Assembly (NCBI RefSeq): GCF_040250305.1 | Contig: NZ_CP158190.1 | Location: 5,116,001-5,180,000, forward strand | Reading direction: 5' to 3' | From: Peribacillus frigoritolerans | GTDB lineage: Bacteria; Bacillota; Bacilli; Bacillales; DSM-1321 | Length of the DNA stretch: 64,000 nucleotides | In this document: positions 34,244-43,465 of the stretch, one piece after another | How positions within the stretch are numbered: the first letter of the stretch is position 1 | Layout: every line of letters starts with the position of its first letter | Notes under the pieces: generated by a model | Database searches by the model: none | Told to the model about the DNA's origin: nothing | What the model saw: the letters and a program-made list of their open reading frames with translations, nothing else | Translations under genes and position numbers: made by a program

Positions 34244-35186
34244 ATGCCTTTCTCCTCAGTATCAGATAGATAAATACGGCGCTTCCTATCACACCAACTA
34301 CGAGTCCGATCGGGATTTCAAATGGATATATGAGGATCCTGCCCAGAATATCGCAGATCAATAGGAATACTGCCCCTAGCAATGCTGTATGAGAAAGACT
34401 CTTTTTCAAATTGTCACCAAGGTAAAGGGATACAATATTTGGTACGATCAACCCTATGAAAGGAATCGTTCCCACCGTTAACAAAACGACAGTGGAGGAT
34501 AATGCCACGATGATCAATCCAAAATTGACTATAAACTTATAATTGAGTCCTAGATTGATAGCAAACTCCTCACCCATCCCTGCCACAGTGAATTTATTGG
34601 CAAAGAAGTATGCGAGAATGACTAGAGGGATACTTACATATATAAGTTCGTACCTTCCCGACATGATCATCGAGAAATCACCATTCATCCATGTGTTGAG
34701 GCTTTGAATCAAATCATATTTATAGGCAAAGAAAGTCGAGATGGATCCTACGATATTACCAAACATCAAACCAACCAATGGAATGAAAATCGTATCCTTA
34801 TATTTCACTTGATCAAGAATTTTCATGAACAAGAATGTACCTGCCAAAGCGAATATGAAAGCAAATGCCATTTTCTCAATAAGTGCTGCCGATGGAAAAA
34901 TGATAATGGCAAGAAGAAGTCCCAGCCTTGCAGAGTCCATGGTACCGGCAGTCGTCGGGGATACAAATTTATTGCGGCTCAATTGTTGCATGATCAGACC
35001 GCTTATACTCATCACAATACCGGCAATGACTATGGTCACCAATCTGGGGAAACGGCTTTGCAGCATGATTTGCACTTTATCATCACTTAGATTCAATAAA
35101 TCCAAGGGGGTAATGTCTTTTACACCAATGAATAATGACGTAAATGATAAAACAATTAACGCCATGACTAAATATCTTATCTTCAT
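34236..35186 (-). CDS. yclN: Petrobactin ABC transporter permease YclN
   Basis: A 316-residue FecCD-type permease. It starts with the short first helix and RLVTIVIAGIVMSISGLIMQQLSRNKFVSP (RLVTIVIAG and LIMQQLSRNKFVSP), the typical early motif for iron-siderophore permeases, and has TVGTIPFIGLIVPNIVSLYLGDN near 240, the ATPase-contact region. It is the first gene of yclNOPQ and lies downstream of a Fur box. Confidence 0.9.
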   Translation of the reverse strand: MKIRYLVMALIVLSFTSLFIGVKDITPLDLLNLSDDKVQIMLQSRFPRLVTIVIAGIVMSISGLIMQQLSRNKFVSPTTAGTMDSARLGLLLAIIIFPSAALIEKMAFAFIFALAGTFLFMKILDQVKYKDTIFIPLVGLMFGNIVGSISTFFAYKYDLIQSLNTWMNGDFSMIMSGRYELIYVSIPLVILAYFFANKFTVAGMGEEFAINLGLNYKFIVNFGLIIVALSSTVVLLTVGTIPFIGLIVPNIVSLYLGDNLKKSLSHTALLGAVFLLICDILGRILIYPFEIPIGLVVGVIGSAVFIYLILRRKAYE

Positions 35187-35326
35187 CTACATTTCCTACT
35201 CTTCCTATCTCAGTTAATACAGCGATAATATTTTTAATTAAATATATTTGAATAAAGACTATCGCAAAGTCACCTCTTGAAATGGAAATCATGAAGTTGC
35301 AATAGTTACAAGGTTCTTCCATTCGT

Positions 35327-35345
35327 GATAATGAGATTCATTATC
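35327..35345. promoter_or_regulatory. Fur box between the siderophore operon and DUF1450 gene
   Basis: GATAATGAGATTCATTATC differs at two of 19 positions from the classical Fur box GATAATGATAATCATTATC. It lies about 140 bp before yclN and 180 bp before the DUF1450 gene, so it probably represses the operon in iron-replete cells and may act on both directions. Confidence 0.9.
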
Positions 35346-35526
35346 ATTATCAGTCATTCTTATTCTATCATTTCTTAGACATGTGTCAATATATACAAGG
35401 GAATTACTTTGATAAACTCCGGATAGTCATATTGTAATGAATTCGGATGAACCAATCATGCATTTCGTTACAGGAAGTGATAAAATCAAAATAACAAATA
35501 TTTACTCCTCCAATGAAAGAAGCGAT

Positions 35527-35799
35527 ATGATGAAAAACTTGTTATCCAAAGTGTTCTCAAAAAAGGCGAAAATCCAGATTGAATTTTGCCAAAATAATCT
35601 TGACCGCTTCCTTAATGAACAAACAGTTGCCGATTATGGTAAGTTCTTAGCGAATCCAAGGATTCAATATAAGGAATATGAATGTTTGAGTGAGTGTAAA
35701 CTTTGTCAGAAAACCCCCTATGCGAAAGTGAACGGCCAGATAATGAGTGGCAAGGATTCACAGGATCTTTTAAATAAGTTACATGATGAATTGAAATGA
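35527..35799 (+). CDS. DUF1450 (YuzB-like) protein
   Basis: A 90-residue protein with the DUF1450 pattern: IQIEFCQNNL near residue 17, then YECLSECKLCQKTPYAKVNGQIM near 55, with the cysteines C-x3-C-x2-C arranged as a possible metal or Fe-S site. B. subtilis YuzB is a relative of about 78 residues. The start is probably the ATG at 35527 (MMKNLL), although its ribosome site is weak; a longer in-frame opening reaches 35437. It is divergent from the Fur-boxed petrobactin operon and ends in a clear terminator. Function is unknown; an iron link is inference from position and cysteines. Confidence 0.75.
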   Translation: MMKNLLSKVFSKKAKIQIEFCQNNLDRFLNEQTVADYGKFLANPRIQYKEYECLSECKLCQKTPYAKVNGQIMSGKDSQDLLNKLHDELK

Positions 35800-35835
35800 T
35801 ACGGGCCAAAATTGCTTGTTCCGTATCATTTTGAC
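35794..35835 (+). terminator. Terminator after DUF1450 gene
   Basis: AAATGATACGG and CCGTATCATTT form a perfect 11-bp stem around a 16-nt loop and are followed by a short T-rich stretch. The stem begins at the stop codon. Confidence 0.7.
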
Positions 35836-36014
35836 TTTCCACCTGTAATTATACAGAATACAGGTGATGAACTTCTATTAAAAGGAATTGCGAATTTAAC
35901 ATTGAATTATTAATCTAGTCGTTACTTCCTGTTTTTCACTATTTCATACGTTTTCACTGTATAAATAGCTTGAAATATGATAATTTATGGAAAAAGATAG
36001 ACAGGAGGACGTCC

Positions 36015-37664
36015 ATGAAAAAACTCATTCCTACCATCGTTTCAGTCGTAACACTAGGTCTTGTCACTGGATTGCCTGGCCCTATAGCCGAGGCGGAAGA
36101 ATTCACCCCTTATTATGGAAATGGTCCAAGCTACATTCAACCAGATAACCTCTCCACCCTTTTCCCTGACCCTAATGTTTCTTTCAAGACCCCTGCCTTT
36201 AAACAAAACAAGGTCGCCTTTACGAGCCAGGAAGAAATGTTGGATTCCATCAAGTCCCTCTCCCATAAAAACAAAAGCATCCAGGTCAAGACGATAGGTA
36301 AATCCACAGAAGGACGCGACATCCCGATGCTTCTTTTCAGCAAGGATTCAAAAAGACCGATTAAGAATTCCCATAAACCATTGATTTGGATTCAAGGTCA
36401 GATTCATGGCAATGAACCCGCATCGGGTGAATCAACATTAGTCCTTGCACAATGGCTAGCTGAAGGCAAGCTTGGTGATGTCCTCGATAAAGTGAATGTT
36501 GCCATCGTTCCACGGGTCAATCCCGATGGCTCTTATTATTTCAAACGATTTACCGCAAATGACATGGATGCCAATAGGGACTACTTAAAAGTGGAATATC
36601 CTGAAGTGCAGACGATTCATCAATCAATCGATGATTATGAACCAGAAGTCATTCTGGATATACATGAATATACAGTGAATCCCGCCCCCCTGAAAAAAGT
36701 AGGAGCAAATGGATCGATCGCTTCTTATGATTTACTCATCTCCTCAGCCAAGAATTTAAATATTCCCGAACAGCTTCGAAAAGCTTCGGATCAATTGCTT
36801 TTACCTAATGTTTTTAAAACATTGGAAAAAGAAAAGCTTTCCTATCACGATTACTATACACTGGCCACTTCTGATGATGGAGTCCTTACCGCCACAGAAG
36901 GAAGCACCGAAGCCCGGATTGGCCGAAACGCCCTCGGTTTAAAAAATACAATGACCTTTTTAATAGAAACAAGGGGAATCAATATCGGCCGTACCGATTT
37001 TAAACGACGTGTTTTTGCACAAGCCACTGCACAGGCAGCATTCATCAAAACGACAGCCGAACAGGCCAGTAAAGTTAAAAAGGCCGTTAAACAGGCAGAA
37101 ACTGAAGTCGTGCAAAAAGGGCGAAAAGCAAATGATAACGATGAAATTGTCATCACCAGCGAAAATAAATTGATTAAGGATCAAAAATTGACTGTAGTCG
37201 ATTTAGCGAAAGCGAAAATGATCGATGCCTCCATCGATTGGCTGGATTCAACCGATGCCTACCCTACCCTTGTCAGAGATCGTCCGACAGCCTATATCCT
37301 TCCACCCGAATATAAATATATCGCCAATAAACTTCAGCTATTGGGAGTAGAAGTGAAAAAATTTAAAAAACCCATGAAGGTAGCTGTTGAAAGCTATAGA
37401 GTCAATGATTTAAAAGTTTCCGCTGAACTGGAAAGCGGACATTCCACAAGGGCAGTCACGACCACCGTCACTTCAAAAACTCGGGATTTTCCAAAAGGAA
37501 GCTATGTTTTCGACATGGCCCAGCCTGATGCCAACTTCATCTCCCTTGCCCTCGAACCTGAAGGCATAGACAGCTATGTGACATTCAATTTCATCCCCGC
37601 TGCCAAAGGAAAAGAACTGCCGATTTACCGCTATATGCAGCGTTCTTCCTTACCAGTTAAATGA
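36015..37664 (+). CDS. Secreted M14 zinc carboxypeptidase
   Basis: A 549-residue exported peptidase. A Sec signal peptide (MKKLIPTIVSVVTLGLVTG) ends near IAEA-EEF (about residue 28). The M14 zinc ligands are H131 and E134 in IHGNEPASGE and H217 in DIHEYT; substrate-carboxylate residues include NRDY at 187-190, and the catalytic glutamate is in FLIETRG near 304. The last ~200 residues are an extra beta-rich domain. M14 enzymes remove C-terminal residues from peptides, and some Bacillus relatives act on cell-wall peptides. The start follows AGGAGGACGTCC. It is monocistronic with a terminator. Confidence 0.88.
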   Translation: MKKLIPTIVSVVTLGLVTGLPGPIAEAEEFTPYYGNGPSYIQPDNLSTLFPDPNVSFKTPAFKQNKVAFTSQEEMLDSIKSLSHKNKSIQVKTIGKSTEGRDIPMLLFSKDSKRPIKNSHKPLIWIQGQIHGNEPASGESTLVLAQWLAEGKLGDVLDKVNVAIVPRVNPDGSYYFKRFTANDMDANRDYLKVEYPEVQTIHQSIDDYEPEVILDIHEYTVNPAPLKKVGANGSIASYDLLISSAKNLNIPEQLRKASDQLLLPNVFKTLEKEKLSYHDYYTLATSDDGVLTATEGSTEARIGRNALGLKNTMTFLIETRGINIGRTDFKRRVFAQATAQAAFIKTTAEQASKVKKAVKQAETEVVQKGRKANDNDEIVITSENKLIKDQKLTVVDLAKAKMIDASIDWLDSTDAYPTLVRDRPTAYILPPEYKYIANKLQLLGVEVKKFKKPMKVAVESYRVNDLKVSAELESGHSTRAVTTTVTSKTRDFPKGSYVFDMAQPDANFISLALEPEGIDSYVTFNFIPAAKGKELPIYRYMQRSSLPVK

Positions 37665-37681
37665 TGCATAGTATCTAAATG

Positions 37682-37716
37682 ACGCTTTGGCAGCTTTCAT
37701 TGCCAAAGCGTTTTTA
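37682..37716 (+). terminator. Terminator after M14 peptidase gene
   Basis: ACGCTTTGGCA and TGCCAAAGCGT form a perfect 11-bp stem with an 8-nt loop followed by TTTTT. Confidence 0.9.
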
Positions 37717-37829
37717 GATTCCCCCCTCCTTTCAGTTGGAACTATGCGCCTGACATGATTTCTTGAATGCAACGACAAGTTTTGAATATACATATAAACG
37801 GAAAACGTGTTTTTAGAGGAGGAAAGTCA

Positions 37830-39725
37830 TTGAACCAACATGTACAATTGGAAATCAATCGCCTTGTTAATCGCTTGAAACAAGACCAATCCGCTGATGG
37901 TTCGTGGAATTATCCCTTTGACACCGGGATAACAGCAGATGCCTATATGATCATATTATTGAAAATTCTAGATATGGAAGATACTCCTCTTATAGAGGCT
38001 TTAGTAAAAAGAATCGAAAGCAAGCAAACGGAAAACGGTTCATGGAAACTTTTCCAAGACGAGAAGGACGGCAATGTTACGGTTACGATCGAGGCTTACT
38101 ATGGCCTTCTTTTTAGCGGACTCCGCAATAAGAATCATCCCCATATGAAGAAAGCCAAACAATTCATTCTTTCCAAGGGCGGCATCAAACAGGCCAAAAT
38201 GTTAACGAAAATGATGCTTACCGTCACCGGACAATATCAATGGCCGCGCCTATTCCCCATTCCTCTCGAAGTGGTCTTACTGCCTCCGACCTTTTTCGGC
38301 AGCATTTATGATCTTTCCGTATATGGGCGGGTCAACATGATTCCATTGCTATTGCTTGGCCATAAAAGGTTTCAAATCAAGACCCCTGACACCCCAAGTC
38401 TAAAAGATTTATTTCAAACAAGGGAGGACCGATCCGAAGAGCGTATGTGGGAAGAGTATCGTACCGAAGAATATCGTTCCTTTTTCTCTAAACTTCAAAC
38501 AGGCGTCAAAACCTTGATTGGTTATCCGGATTATTTGCATTCCTTAGCCTTGGATACTACGAAAAGGTTCATGCTCGACAGGCTGGAACCAGACGGGACA
38601 CTGTACAATTATTTCGGTTCTACCTTTTTCATGATTTTTGCCCTCCTTTCAATTGGATATTCGAAAAGAGACCCAGTGATTCTAAAGGCCATGGCCGGTC
38701 TTAAGGGGATGGCCTGCTCCATTGAGGGACACACACATATCCAGTTCACGACGCCCCATGTTTGGAATACCTCCTTAATAAGCTACGCCCTTCAAGAAGC
38801 AGGAATACCTCCCAAAGACAAAGCAGTCAAGGCCGCCAATCAGTACTTACTGTCACGCCAGCATTATATGTATGGAGATTGGCTGATCCATAATCCTAAC
38901 GCCATTCCAGGCGGCTGGGGTTTCTCGGATTTAAATACCATGAATCCGGATGTCGATGATACGACCGCCTCACTGCGGGCGCTGGCTAAGCAACTGCAAG
39001 TAAAACCGGATAATCGGGACAGCTGGCAGCGCGGTGTCTCCTTCACGATATCCATGCAAAATGATGATGGTGGATTTCCAGCCTTCGAACGGAATAACGA
39101 CCATAAATGGCTGCAGCTTCTTCCTATAGAGGGTTCGAAATATCTCCTGACTGACCCTTCTACCGCTGATCTGACAGGAAGAACGTTGGAATTCCTGGGG
39201 AACTATACAAATATGAAGAAGCCGGAGGAAGTCAGTAAAAGAGCGGTGGATTGGCTATTGGAAGACCAGAAGCGTGATGGCTCCTGGTATGGGCGCTGGG
39301 GCATCTGCTATCTATATGGCACATGGTCTGCACTTACCGGCATGAAGGCAGCAGGGCAAGCCACTGGACATCCATCCATCCAAAAAGCCTTAACTTGGTT
39401 GAAGAAAATTCAAAATGAAGATGGCGGCTGGGGTGAATCTTGTTACAGTGATATCAAGCAGCGATACATCCCCCTCGGAACAAGCACACTGACACATACA
39501 GCATGGGCTGTGGATGCTTTGATATCGGCATCAGAAAAACCGACAACCGAGATCGAAAAAGGCATTGCCTATCTCATCCGTGCAGGTCAACAAGAAAGCT
39601 GGACCAATGATTATCCTGCAGGCCAAGGAATGGCAGATTTTTTGTATATCCATTATCATAGCTATCGCTATATATATCCCCTTTTAGCCTTAAGTCATTA
39701 CAATAAAAAATTCCTGAAGACTTAA
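37830..39725 (+). CDS. sqhC: Squalene-hopene/sporulenol cyclase
   Basis: A 631-residue class II terpene cyclase, one residue from the remembered length of B. subtilis SqhC. The protonating DxDD motif is D374-V-D-D377 in MNPDVDDTTAS, and several QW repeats are visible (GSWNYPF near the start, NDDGGFPAF, QKRDGSWYGRWGICYLYGTW, QNEDGGWGESC). In Bacillus spores this enzyme cyclises tetraprenyl-beta-curcumene to sporulenol; squalene is also accepted. The start is TTG at 37830 with AGAGGAGG 7 nt upstream; a frame extension 21 codons earlier has no ribosome site. Confidence 0.93.
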   Translation: MNQHVQLEINRLVNRLKQDQSADGSWNYPFDTGITADAYMIILLKILDMEDTPLIEALVKRIESKQTENGSWKLFQDEKDGNVTVTIEAYYGLLFSGLRNKNHPHMKKAKQFILSKGGIKQAKMLTKMMLTVTGQYQWPRLFPIPLEVVLLPPTFFGSIYDLSVYGRVNMIPLLLLGHKRFQIKTPDTPSLKDLFQTREDRSEERMWEEYRTEEYRSFFSKLQTGVKTLIGYPDYLHSLALDTTKRFMLDRLEPDGTLYNYFGSTFFMIFALLSIGYSKRDPVILKAMAGLKGMACSIEGHTHIQFTTPHVWNTSLISYALQEAGIPPKDKAVKAANQYLLSRQHYMYGDWLIHNPNAIPGGWGFSDLNTMNPDVDDTTASLRALAKQLQVKPDNRDSWQRGVSFTISMQNDDGGFPAFERNNDHKWLQLLPIEGSKYLLTDPSTADLTGRTLEFLGNYTNMKKPEEVSKRAVDWLLEDQKRDGSWYGRWGICYLYGTWSALTGMKAAGQATGHPSIQKALTWLKKIQNEDGGWGESCYSDIKQRYIPLGTSTLTHTAWAVDALISASEKPTTEIEKGIAYLIRAGQQESWTNDYPAGQGMADFLYIHYHSYRYIYPLLALSHYNKKFLKT

Positions 39726-39759
39726 TCGCCAGTGTTTTTTATCATATTAAAGGTGAATA

Positions 39760-39934
39760 TGTGGATTACCTGTGGAAAAGTAGTGAATAACACCGGAAAG
39801 TTATCCACAATCCAAGGTTATCCACATTCATTTATCCGTAAAAGTGCCAAATGCAAGAAATTCTCCGTCATATTGTTGATTAATTCGTTTCAGCTATGTA
39901 AGGATGACTTGTTTTATACAGGTTTTGTGGATAA
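39760..39934. promoter_or_regulatory. DnaA-box cluster
   Basis: Three perfect DnaA boxes lie within 134 bp: TTATCCACA at 39801-39809 and 39818-39826, and the reverse form TGTGGATAA at 39926-39934. One-mismatch copies are TGTGGATTA at 39760-39768 and TGTGGAAAA at 39771-39779, with a weaker TTATCCGTA at 39832-39840. The cluster sits between sqhC and a convergent TPR gene with no ORF of note. It is not an origin (no dnaA/dnaN nearby); it may titrate DnaA or regulate replication timing. Confidence 0.75.
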
Positions 39935-39951
39935 TTTGGGGATGATCACTA

Positions 39952-40434
39952 TTATGTGAAAACTTTATCCAGCTTATCACTATAAAATTTTATGGCCTTA
40001 GCATAAGATTGTATTTCTTGATCACTCGAGGTTTCGGCAATTATCTTCAAAAGAGATTCCATTGCAAGATCATGCTGGCCCAAATTATAAAATGCCATGG
40101 CCCTGAATACCAATAAAGCCTTTTCCTCAGGAAACTTCGCCAGCCCGGATTCCAATGTCTGTCTTGATTTTTCATATTCCCCTATGGTGCGATATGTGCT
40201 CCCCAATCCTAGGTAGGCCCCTTTTGCATCCTCCTTTGGCAAACCTAATTTGAGTGCCGCTTCGTAATAGGGCACCGCCTTTGTCTCAAGTCCGAGAATA
40301 TCCAAACTCCAGGCACACTGATATTGTATGACTGCATCGCTGGGATTTTGCTTTGCCAGATCCATCAATAATCGATTGGATTTTTCGTTTTCTTTCTTTT
40401 CCCTTAAGTACAGTGCCTCTTCCAAATTCCCCAT
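39952..40434 (-). CDS. Tetratricopeptide-repeat protein
   Basis: A 160-residue protein built of about four TPR units (GNLEEALYLREKKENEKS; AVIQYQCAWSLDILGLETKA; GAYLGLGSTYRTIGEYEKSR; ALLVFRAMAFYNLGQHDLAM), with no signal peptide or enzymatic domain. TPR arrays are protein-binding scaffolds, and the partner here is unknown. The start at 40434 has GGAGG 7 nt upstream. The C-terminal KFYSDKLDKVF is a capping helix. It is monocistronic. Confidence 0.8.
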   Translation of the reverse strand: MGNLEEALYLREKKENEKSNRLLMDLAKQNPSDAVIQYQCAWSLDILGLETKAVPYYEAALKLGLPKEDAKGAYLGLGSTYRTIGEYEKSRQTLESGLAKFPEEKALLVFRAMAFYNLGQHDLAMESLLKIIAETSSDQEIQSYAKAIKFYSDKLDKVFT

Positions 40435-40598
40435 AATCAATCCTCCATTGAATAAAATTCCTTATTGCCTCTATTCGCGTTACTTCTTTTTAATTCCTCC
40501 TTATATGTCTAAGCATCACACCTCCAAACACTGCTGCAGGCAGGAACTAATATGATTGTTAAAGATGAGGAAGCTTCACTTCTCTCTGTCTAGGCAAT

Positions 40599-40631
40599 TA
40601 AAAAAAGGATCTGCCACACGGCAAATCCTTT
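40599..40631 (-). terminator. Terminator after PepSY gene
   Basis: On the minus strand AAAGGATTTGCC and GGCAGATCCTTTT pair around GTGT, ending in TTTT. It is 60 bp past the PepSY-protein stop codon. Confidence 0.75.
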
Positions 40632-40690
40632 CATACACTTCAATTCAAGATCATTCATATATCATAGATTACTATCGACATAACATATGA

Positions 40691-41233
40691 TTAATCATCC
40701 AACTGGTTTTTCAATACTTTACCCGTGGTTGCATCCACCACAACATCATATTCCTTTTGTCCTTGTTTTATTTCCAGCTCGTACACAAGGGTGCCATTCT
40801 CTGAATCAAGCTCCATATCCGTCACTTGACCATCCACCGCTTTCAAGGCAATCTTTTCAGCTTGATCACTGCTGACTTTTGCAGTTTCCACGGCTTGTTG
40901 TGTGCTCATATCGTCATCGTCTTCCATTTCCTGAGAAAGAATCTCTCCCTTTTCAGCATCAACGTCAACGTCTTGATAGCCTTCTTTTGTTTTAACGGTC
41001 ATCTCATAGGTCATCGGCTGGTCCCAATCCTTTTCAAATTGAGTAACTTCCCCGCCTAGTTTTTCTGAAATCATTTTGACAGCCTCATCCTCGGATAGGT
41101 TCCCCTTATTGACTGCATATACCGCCGTTCCAGCAGCACCGCCGAAAAGCAATACGGAAGCTATGGACACTGTCATGATTACCTTTTTCCTTTGAATGAT
41201 ACCTTCTTTAATCGTACTCCACTGTTTTTTCAT
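40691..41233 (-). CDS. Membrane-anchored PepSY-domain protein
   Basis: A 180-residue protein with an N-terminal membrane anchor (VIMTVSIASVLLFGGAAGTAVYAV, residues 18-41) and two PepSY repeats facing outwards: LSEDEAVKMISEKLGG with VDVDAEKGEILSQ, then VSSDQAEKIALKAVDG with VVVDATTGKVLKN. PepSY domains are thought to inhibit proteases or sense the envelope. It follows a histidine kinase gene by 65 bp with its own AAGGAGGAATTC site, as B. subtilis ykoI/ykoJ follow ykoG-ykoH, so it is likely a member or output of that signalling unit. Confidence 0.8.
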   Translation of the reverse strand: MKKQWSTIKEGIIQRKKVIMTVSIASVLLFGGAAGTAVYAVNKGNLSEDEAVKMISEKLGGEVTQFEKDWDQPMTYEMTVKTKEGYQDVDVDAEKGEILSQEMEDDDDMSTQQAVETAKVSSDQAEKIALKAVDGQVTDMELDSENGTLVYELEIKQGQKEYDVVVDATTGKVLKNQLDD

Positions 41234-41298
41234 GAATGAATTCCTCCTTTAAGTTGTTACCTTAATAATAAGCACCCTTCATGAAACGAACATGAGCG

Positions 41299-42654
41299 TC
41301 AGATTAGAATTTGATGAGAAAGAGTAAGAGTCACCAACGTTCCCTCTCCCACCTCGCTTTGAATCTCCAATTTACCGTCGAATGACTCGACAAGCTTCCG
41401 GGCGATGGAAAGACCGAGTCCATTGCCTCCCGTTTTCCTTGCCCTCGATGAATCAACGCGATAAAAACGGTCAAATACATGTGGGAGATGTTCTGGTGAT
41501 ATCCCTGCGCCATGATCTTTCACACCGATGAGAATTTCATTATCCTGCCGTTTTATCATAATCTGTATACTTGATTCACTGTATTTCATTGCATTGTCCA
41601 ATAGGATGACAATCACCTGTTCAAGCTTACTGGAAATGGTCATTGCATATATTTCTTTAAGCTCTGATTCTATCGTTATTTCACGATTTCCCGTCCTTCT
41701 GAATGTTTGCGCAATCCCTTCACAAAACGATATAAGTTCTATTTCCCCTTCCACATCAGCTGAGGGTTCCGTTTGGGAAGCTGACTGCAGAAGATGCTCC
41801 GTCAGCTTTTTCATCCGGACGGCTTCATGATGGATTGCCTCCACTGCCTCTTCCTGAATCGCCTCATCCTTCATTCCCCAGCGTTTCAATAGAGAGGAGT
41901 AGCTTTCGATTACCGTAATCGGTGTTTTCAATTCATGTGAAGCATCCGAAAGGAATTGCTGCTGTTGGTTATAATTCCGCTCCAGCCTTTCCATCATCCT
42001 GTTGAATGCCGCTCCCATCACCTGCAGCTCGTCCTTTGATTGATCCGATAGCGGTATCCGTTTGAATTCCCCGCTTTTCTCAATATCCTTCATCGTTCCG
42101 CTCATGATCGATATCGGTTTGAGGATCAGGTTGGCCAGCCACTTACCGGCAAGAATGGATAACAGAATGACAAAAAGGGATGCACCGCCCAAAACGAGGG
42201 CAAGCGTCGATAAATTATCAAGAAGGGTATCCTGCGGCTGTGTGACCTCGATCATCCCTTGCTTCTTCCCCTCATCAGGATAAGGATAACGGTAGGTCAA
42301 TACATATTCACCATCAGCTTTGGCAAAATCATATCCTTTCTCGTTAATGGATTTAACCGCAAGCCCCTTAAGGTCCTCTTCATCAGTAAATGATTTTACC
42401 AGTCTTCCATCAGGGTCGAATATCCGCACCATTCCATCGTCCGGGATATACGGCTCCATTAAATCTGAATCACTGGAAATCAAATCTTTCGTCAGGATAT
42501 TTTCTTCGATTAATGAAGCTTGATCTTCAAGCAGATCCCGTTCCCTCTCTATCGATATCCAAAGGAAGGCGATTAAAACGATGATACTCAACAATATGAG
42601 CATGACGCTTAAAAAAAGACTGGAATACGATTGGATTTTAGTCCGAATCTTCAT
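41299..42654 (-). CDS. Sensor histidine kinase (OmpR-partner class, YkoH-like)
   Basis: A 451-residue kinase. Two membrane helices (residues 12-34 and 152-174) flank an extracellular sensor of about 115 residues. A HAMP domain near 175-228 follows, then the phosphoacceptor H240 in DASHELKTPITVI and an ATPase domain with VILLDNAMKYS, GVKDHGAGI and GNGLGLSIARKLV. It overlaps the regulator by 4 bp (ATGA). Genetic linkage to a PepSY protein resembles ykoGHI; the stimulus is unknown. Confidence 0.88.
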   Translation of the reverse strand: MKIRTKIQSYSSLFLSVMLILLSIIVLIAFLWISIERERDLLEDQASLIEENILTKDLISSDSDLMEPYIPDDGMVRIFDPDGRLVKSFTDEEDLKGLAVKSINEKGYDFAKADGEYVLTYRYPYPDEGKKQGMIEVTQPQDTLLDNLSTLALVLGGASLFVILLSILAGKWLANLILKPISIMSGTMKDIEKSGEFKRIPLSDQSKDELQVMGAAFNRMMERLERNYNQQQQFLSDASHELKTPITVIESYSSLLKRWGMKDEAIQEEAVEAIHHEAVRMKKLTEHLLQSASQTEPSADVEGEIELISFCEGIAQTFRRTGNREITIESELKEIYAMTISSKLEQVIVILLDNAMKYSESSIQIMIKRQDNEILIGVKDHGAGISPEHLPHVFDRFYRVDSSRARKTGGNGLGLSIARKLVESFDGKLEIQSEVGEGTLVTLTLSHQILI

Positions 42655-43346
42655 ACTGGCTCCTTCAGGCTGTATCCTACCCCGCGATAAGTATGGATGA
42701 GCTGCACCTCAAAGGGATAATCTATCTTTTTGCGCAAATAACGGATATATACATCAACCACATTCGTATCCCCTGCAAAGTCATATCCCCATACATGCGT
42801 CAGGATTTGTTCCCTCGAAAGTACTTGATTTTTATTTTGCAAAAGATAAACCAGCAAATCGAACTCGCGGGAAGTCAGCTCAATCCTATTGCCTTGCCTG
42901 TGAATGTCCCTTGTACCAAGGTTCAACTTAAGGTCATGGATTTTTAGTTCATCCACTTCACCTTCTGATTGGCTCTCCCGTACATTGGTACGAAAACAAG
43001 CACGGATCCGTGCCAGCAGCTCTTCAATTTCAAACGGCTTCGTTACATAATCATTCGCACCATGGTCCAGGCCATTCACCTTGTCTGGCACAGCATCCCT
43101 TGCGGTTAGAAGGATGACCGGTGTAGATCCATTCTTTTTCCGGTAACGCCTAAGTACTTCTATGCCATTCAACTCGGGCAGCATCACATCCAATAAGATT
43201 AAATCCCACTCTTCGGCTTCTGCCCTTTCCAGACCTGTCTTTCCGGTAAAAGCCGATTCTGTTTGATAACCCTCATGATTAAGTTCCAGCTGGAGAACCC
43301 TCGCTATTTTTTCTTCATCTTCTATTATTAAAATTCTCTTATTCAT
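42651..43346 (-). CDS. OmpR-family response regulator (YkoG-like)
   Basis: A 231-residue regulator. The receiver domain has acidic residues in IIEDEEKIA, the phosphoacceptor D53 in LILLDVMLPELNG and K103 in ANDYVTKPFE. The C-terminal winged helix (about 130-228) contains LTSREFDLLVYLLQNKNQVLSRE in two halves, LTSREFDLLVYLL and VLSREQILTHVWG. The start at 43346 has AGGTGG 8 nt upstream. It is first of a regulator-kinase-PepSY series. Confidence 0.9.
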   Translation of the reverse strand: MNKRILIIEDEEKIARVLQLELNHEGYQTESAFTGKTGLERAEAEEWDLILLDVMLPELNGIEVLRRYRKKNGSTPVILLTARDAVPDKVNGLDHGANDYVTKPFEIEELLARIRACFRTNVRESQSEGEVDELKIHDLKLNLGTRDIHRQGNRIELTSREFDLLVYLLQNKNQVLSREQILTHVWGYDFAGDTNVVDVYIRYLRKKIDYPFEVQLIHTYRGVGYSLKEPV

Positions 43347-43465
43347 GATCATCACCACCTACCCCTTAGTGTACTGAAGAAATATGAAAATATCATGAGA
43401 AATTGACCCCTCAGCATAAAAATCCGATGAAATAATGAATTTAATTTTTGTGCCTTTAAAAGGTC

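Noticed and set aside
39732..39959. Frame through the DnaA-box cluster, considered as an sda-like gene
   Set aside because: The translation shows no similarity to Sda as I know it and is dominated by the repeated box sequence.
40490..40516. Eight-codon frame (MLRHIRRN) with GGAGGTGTG upstream, ahead of the TPR gene
   Set aside because: The start codon is too close to the ribosome site, and there is no attenuator structure behind it; likely chance.
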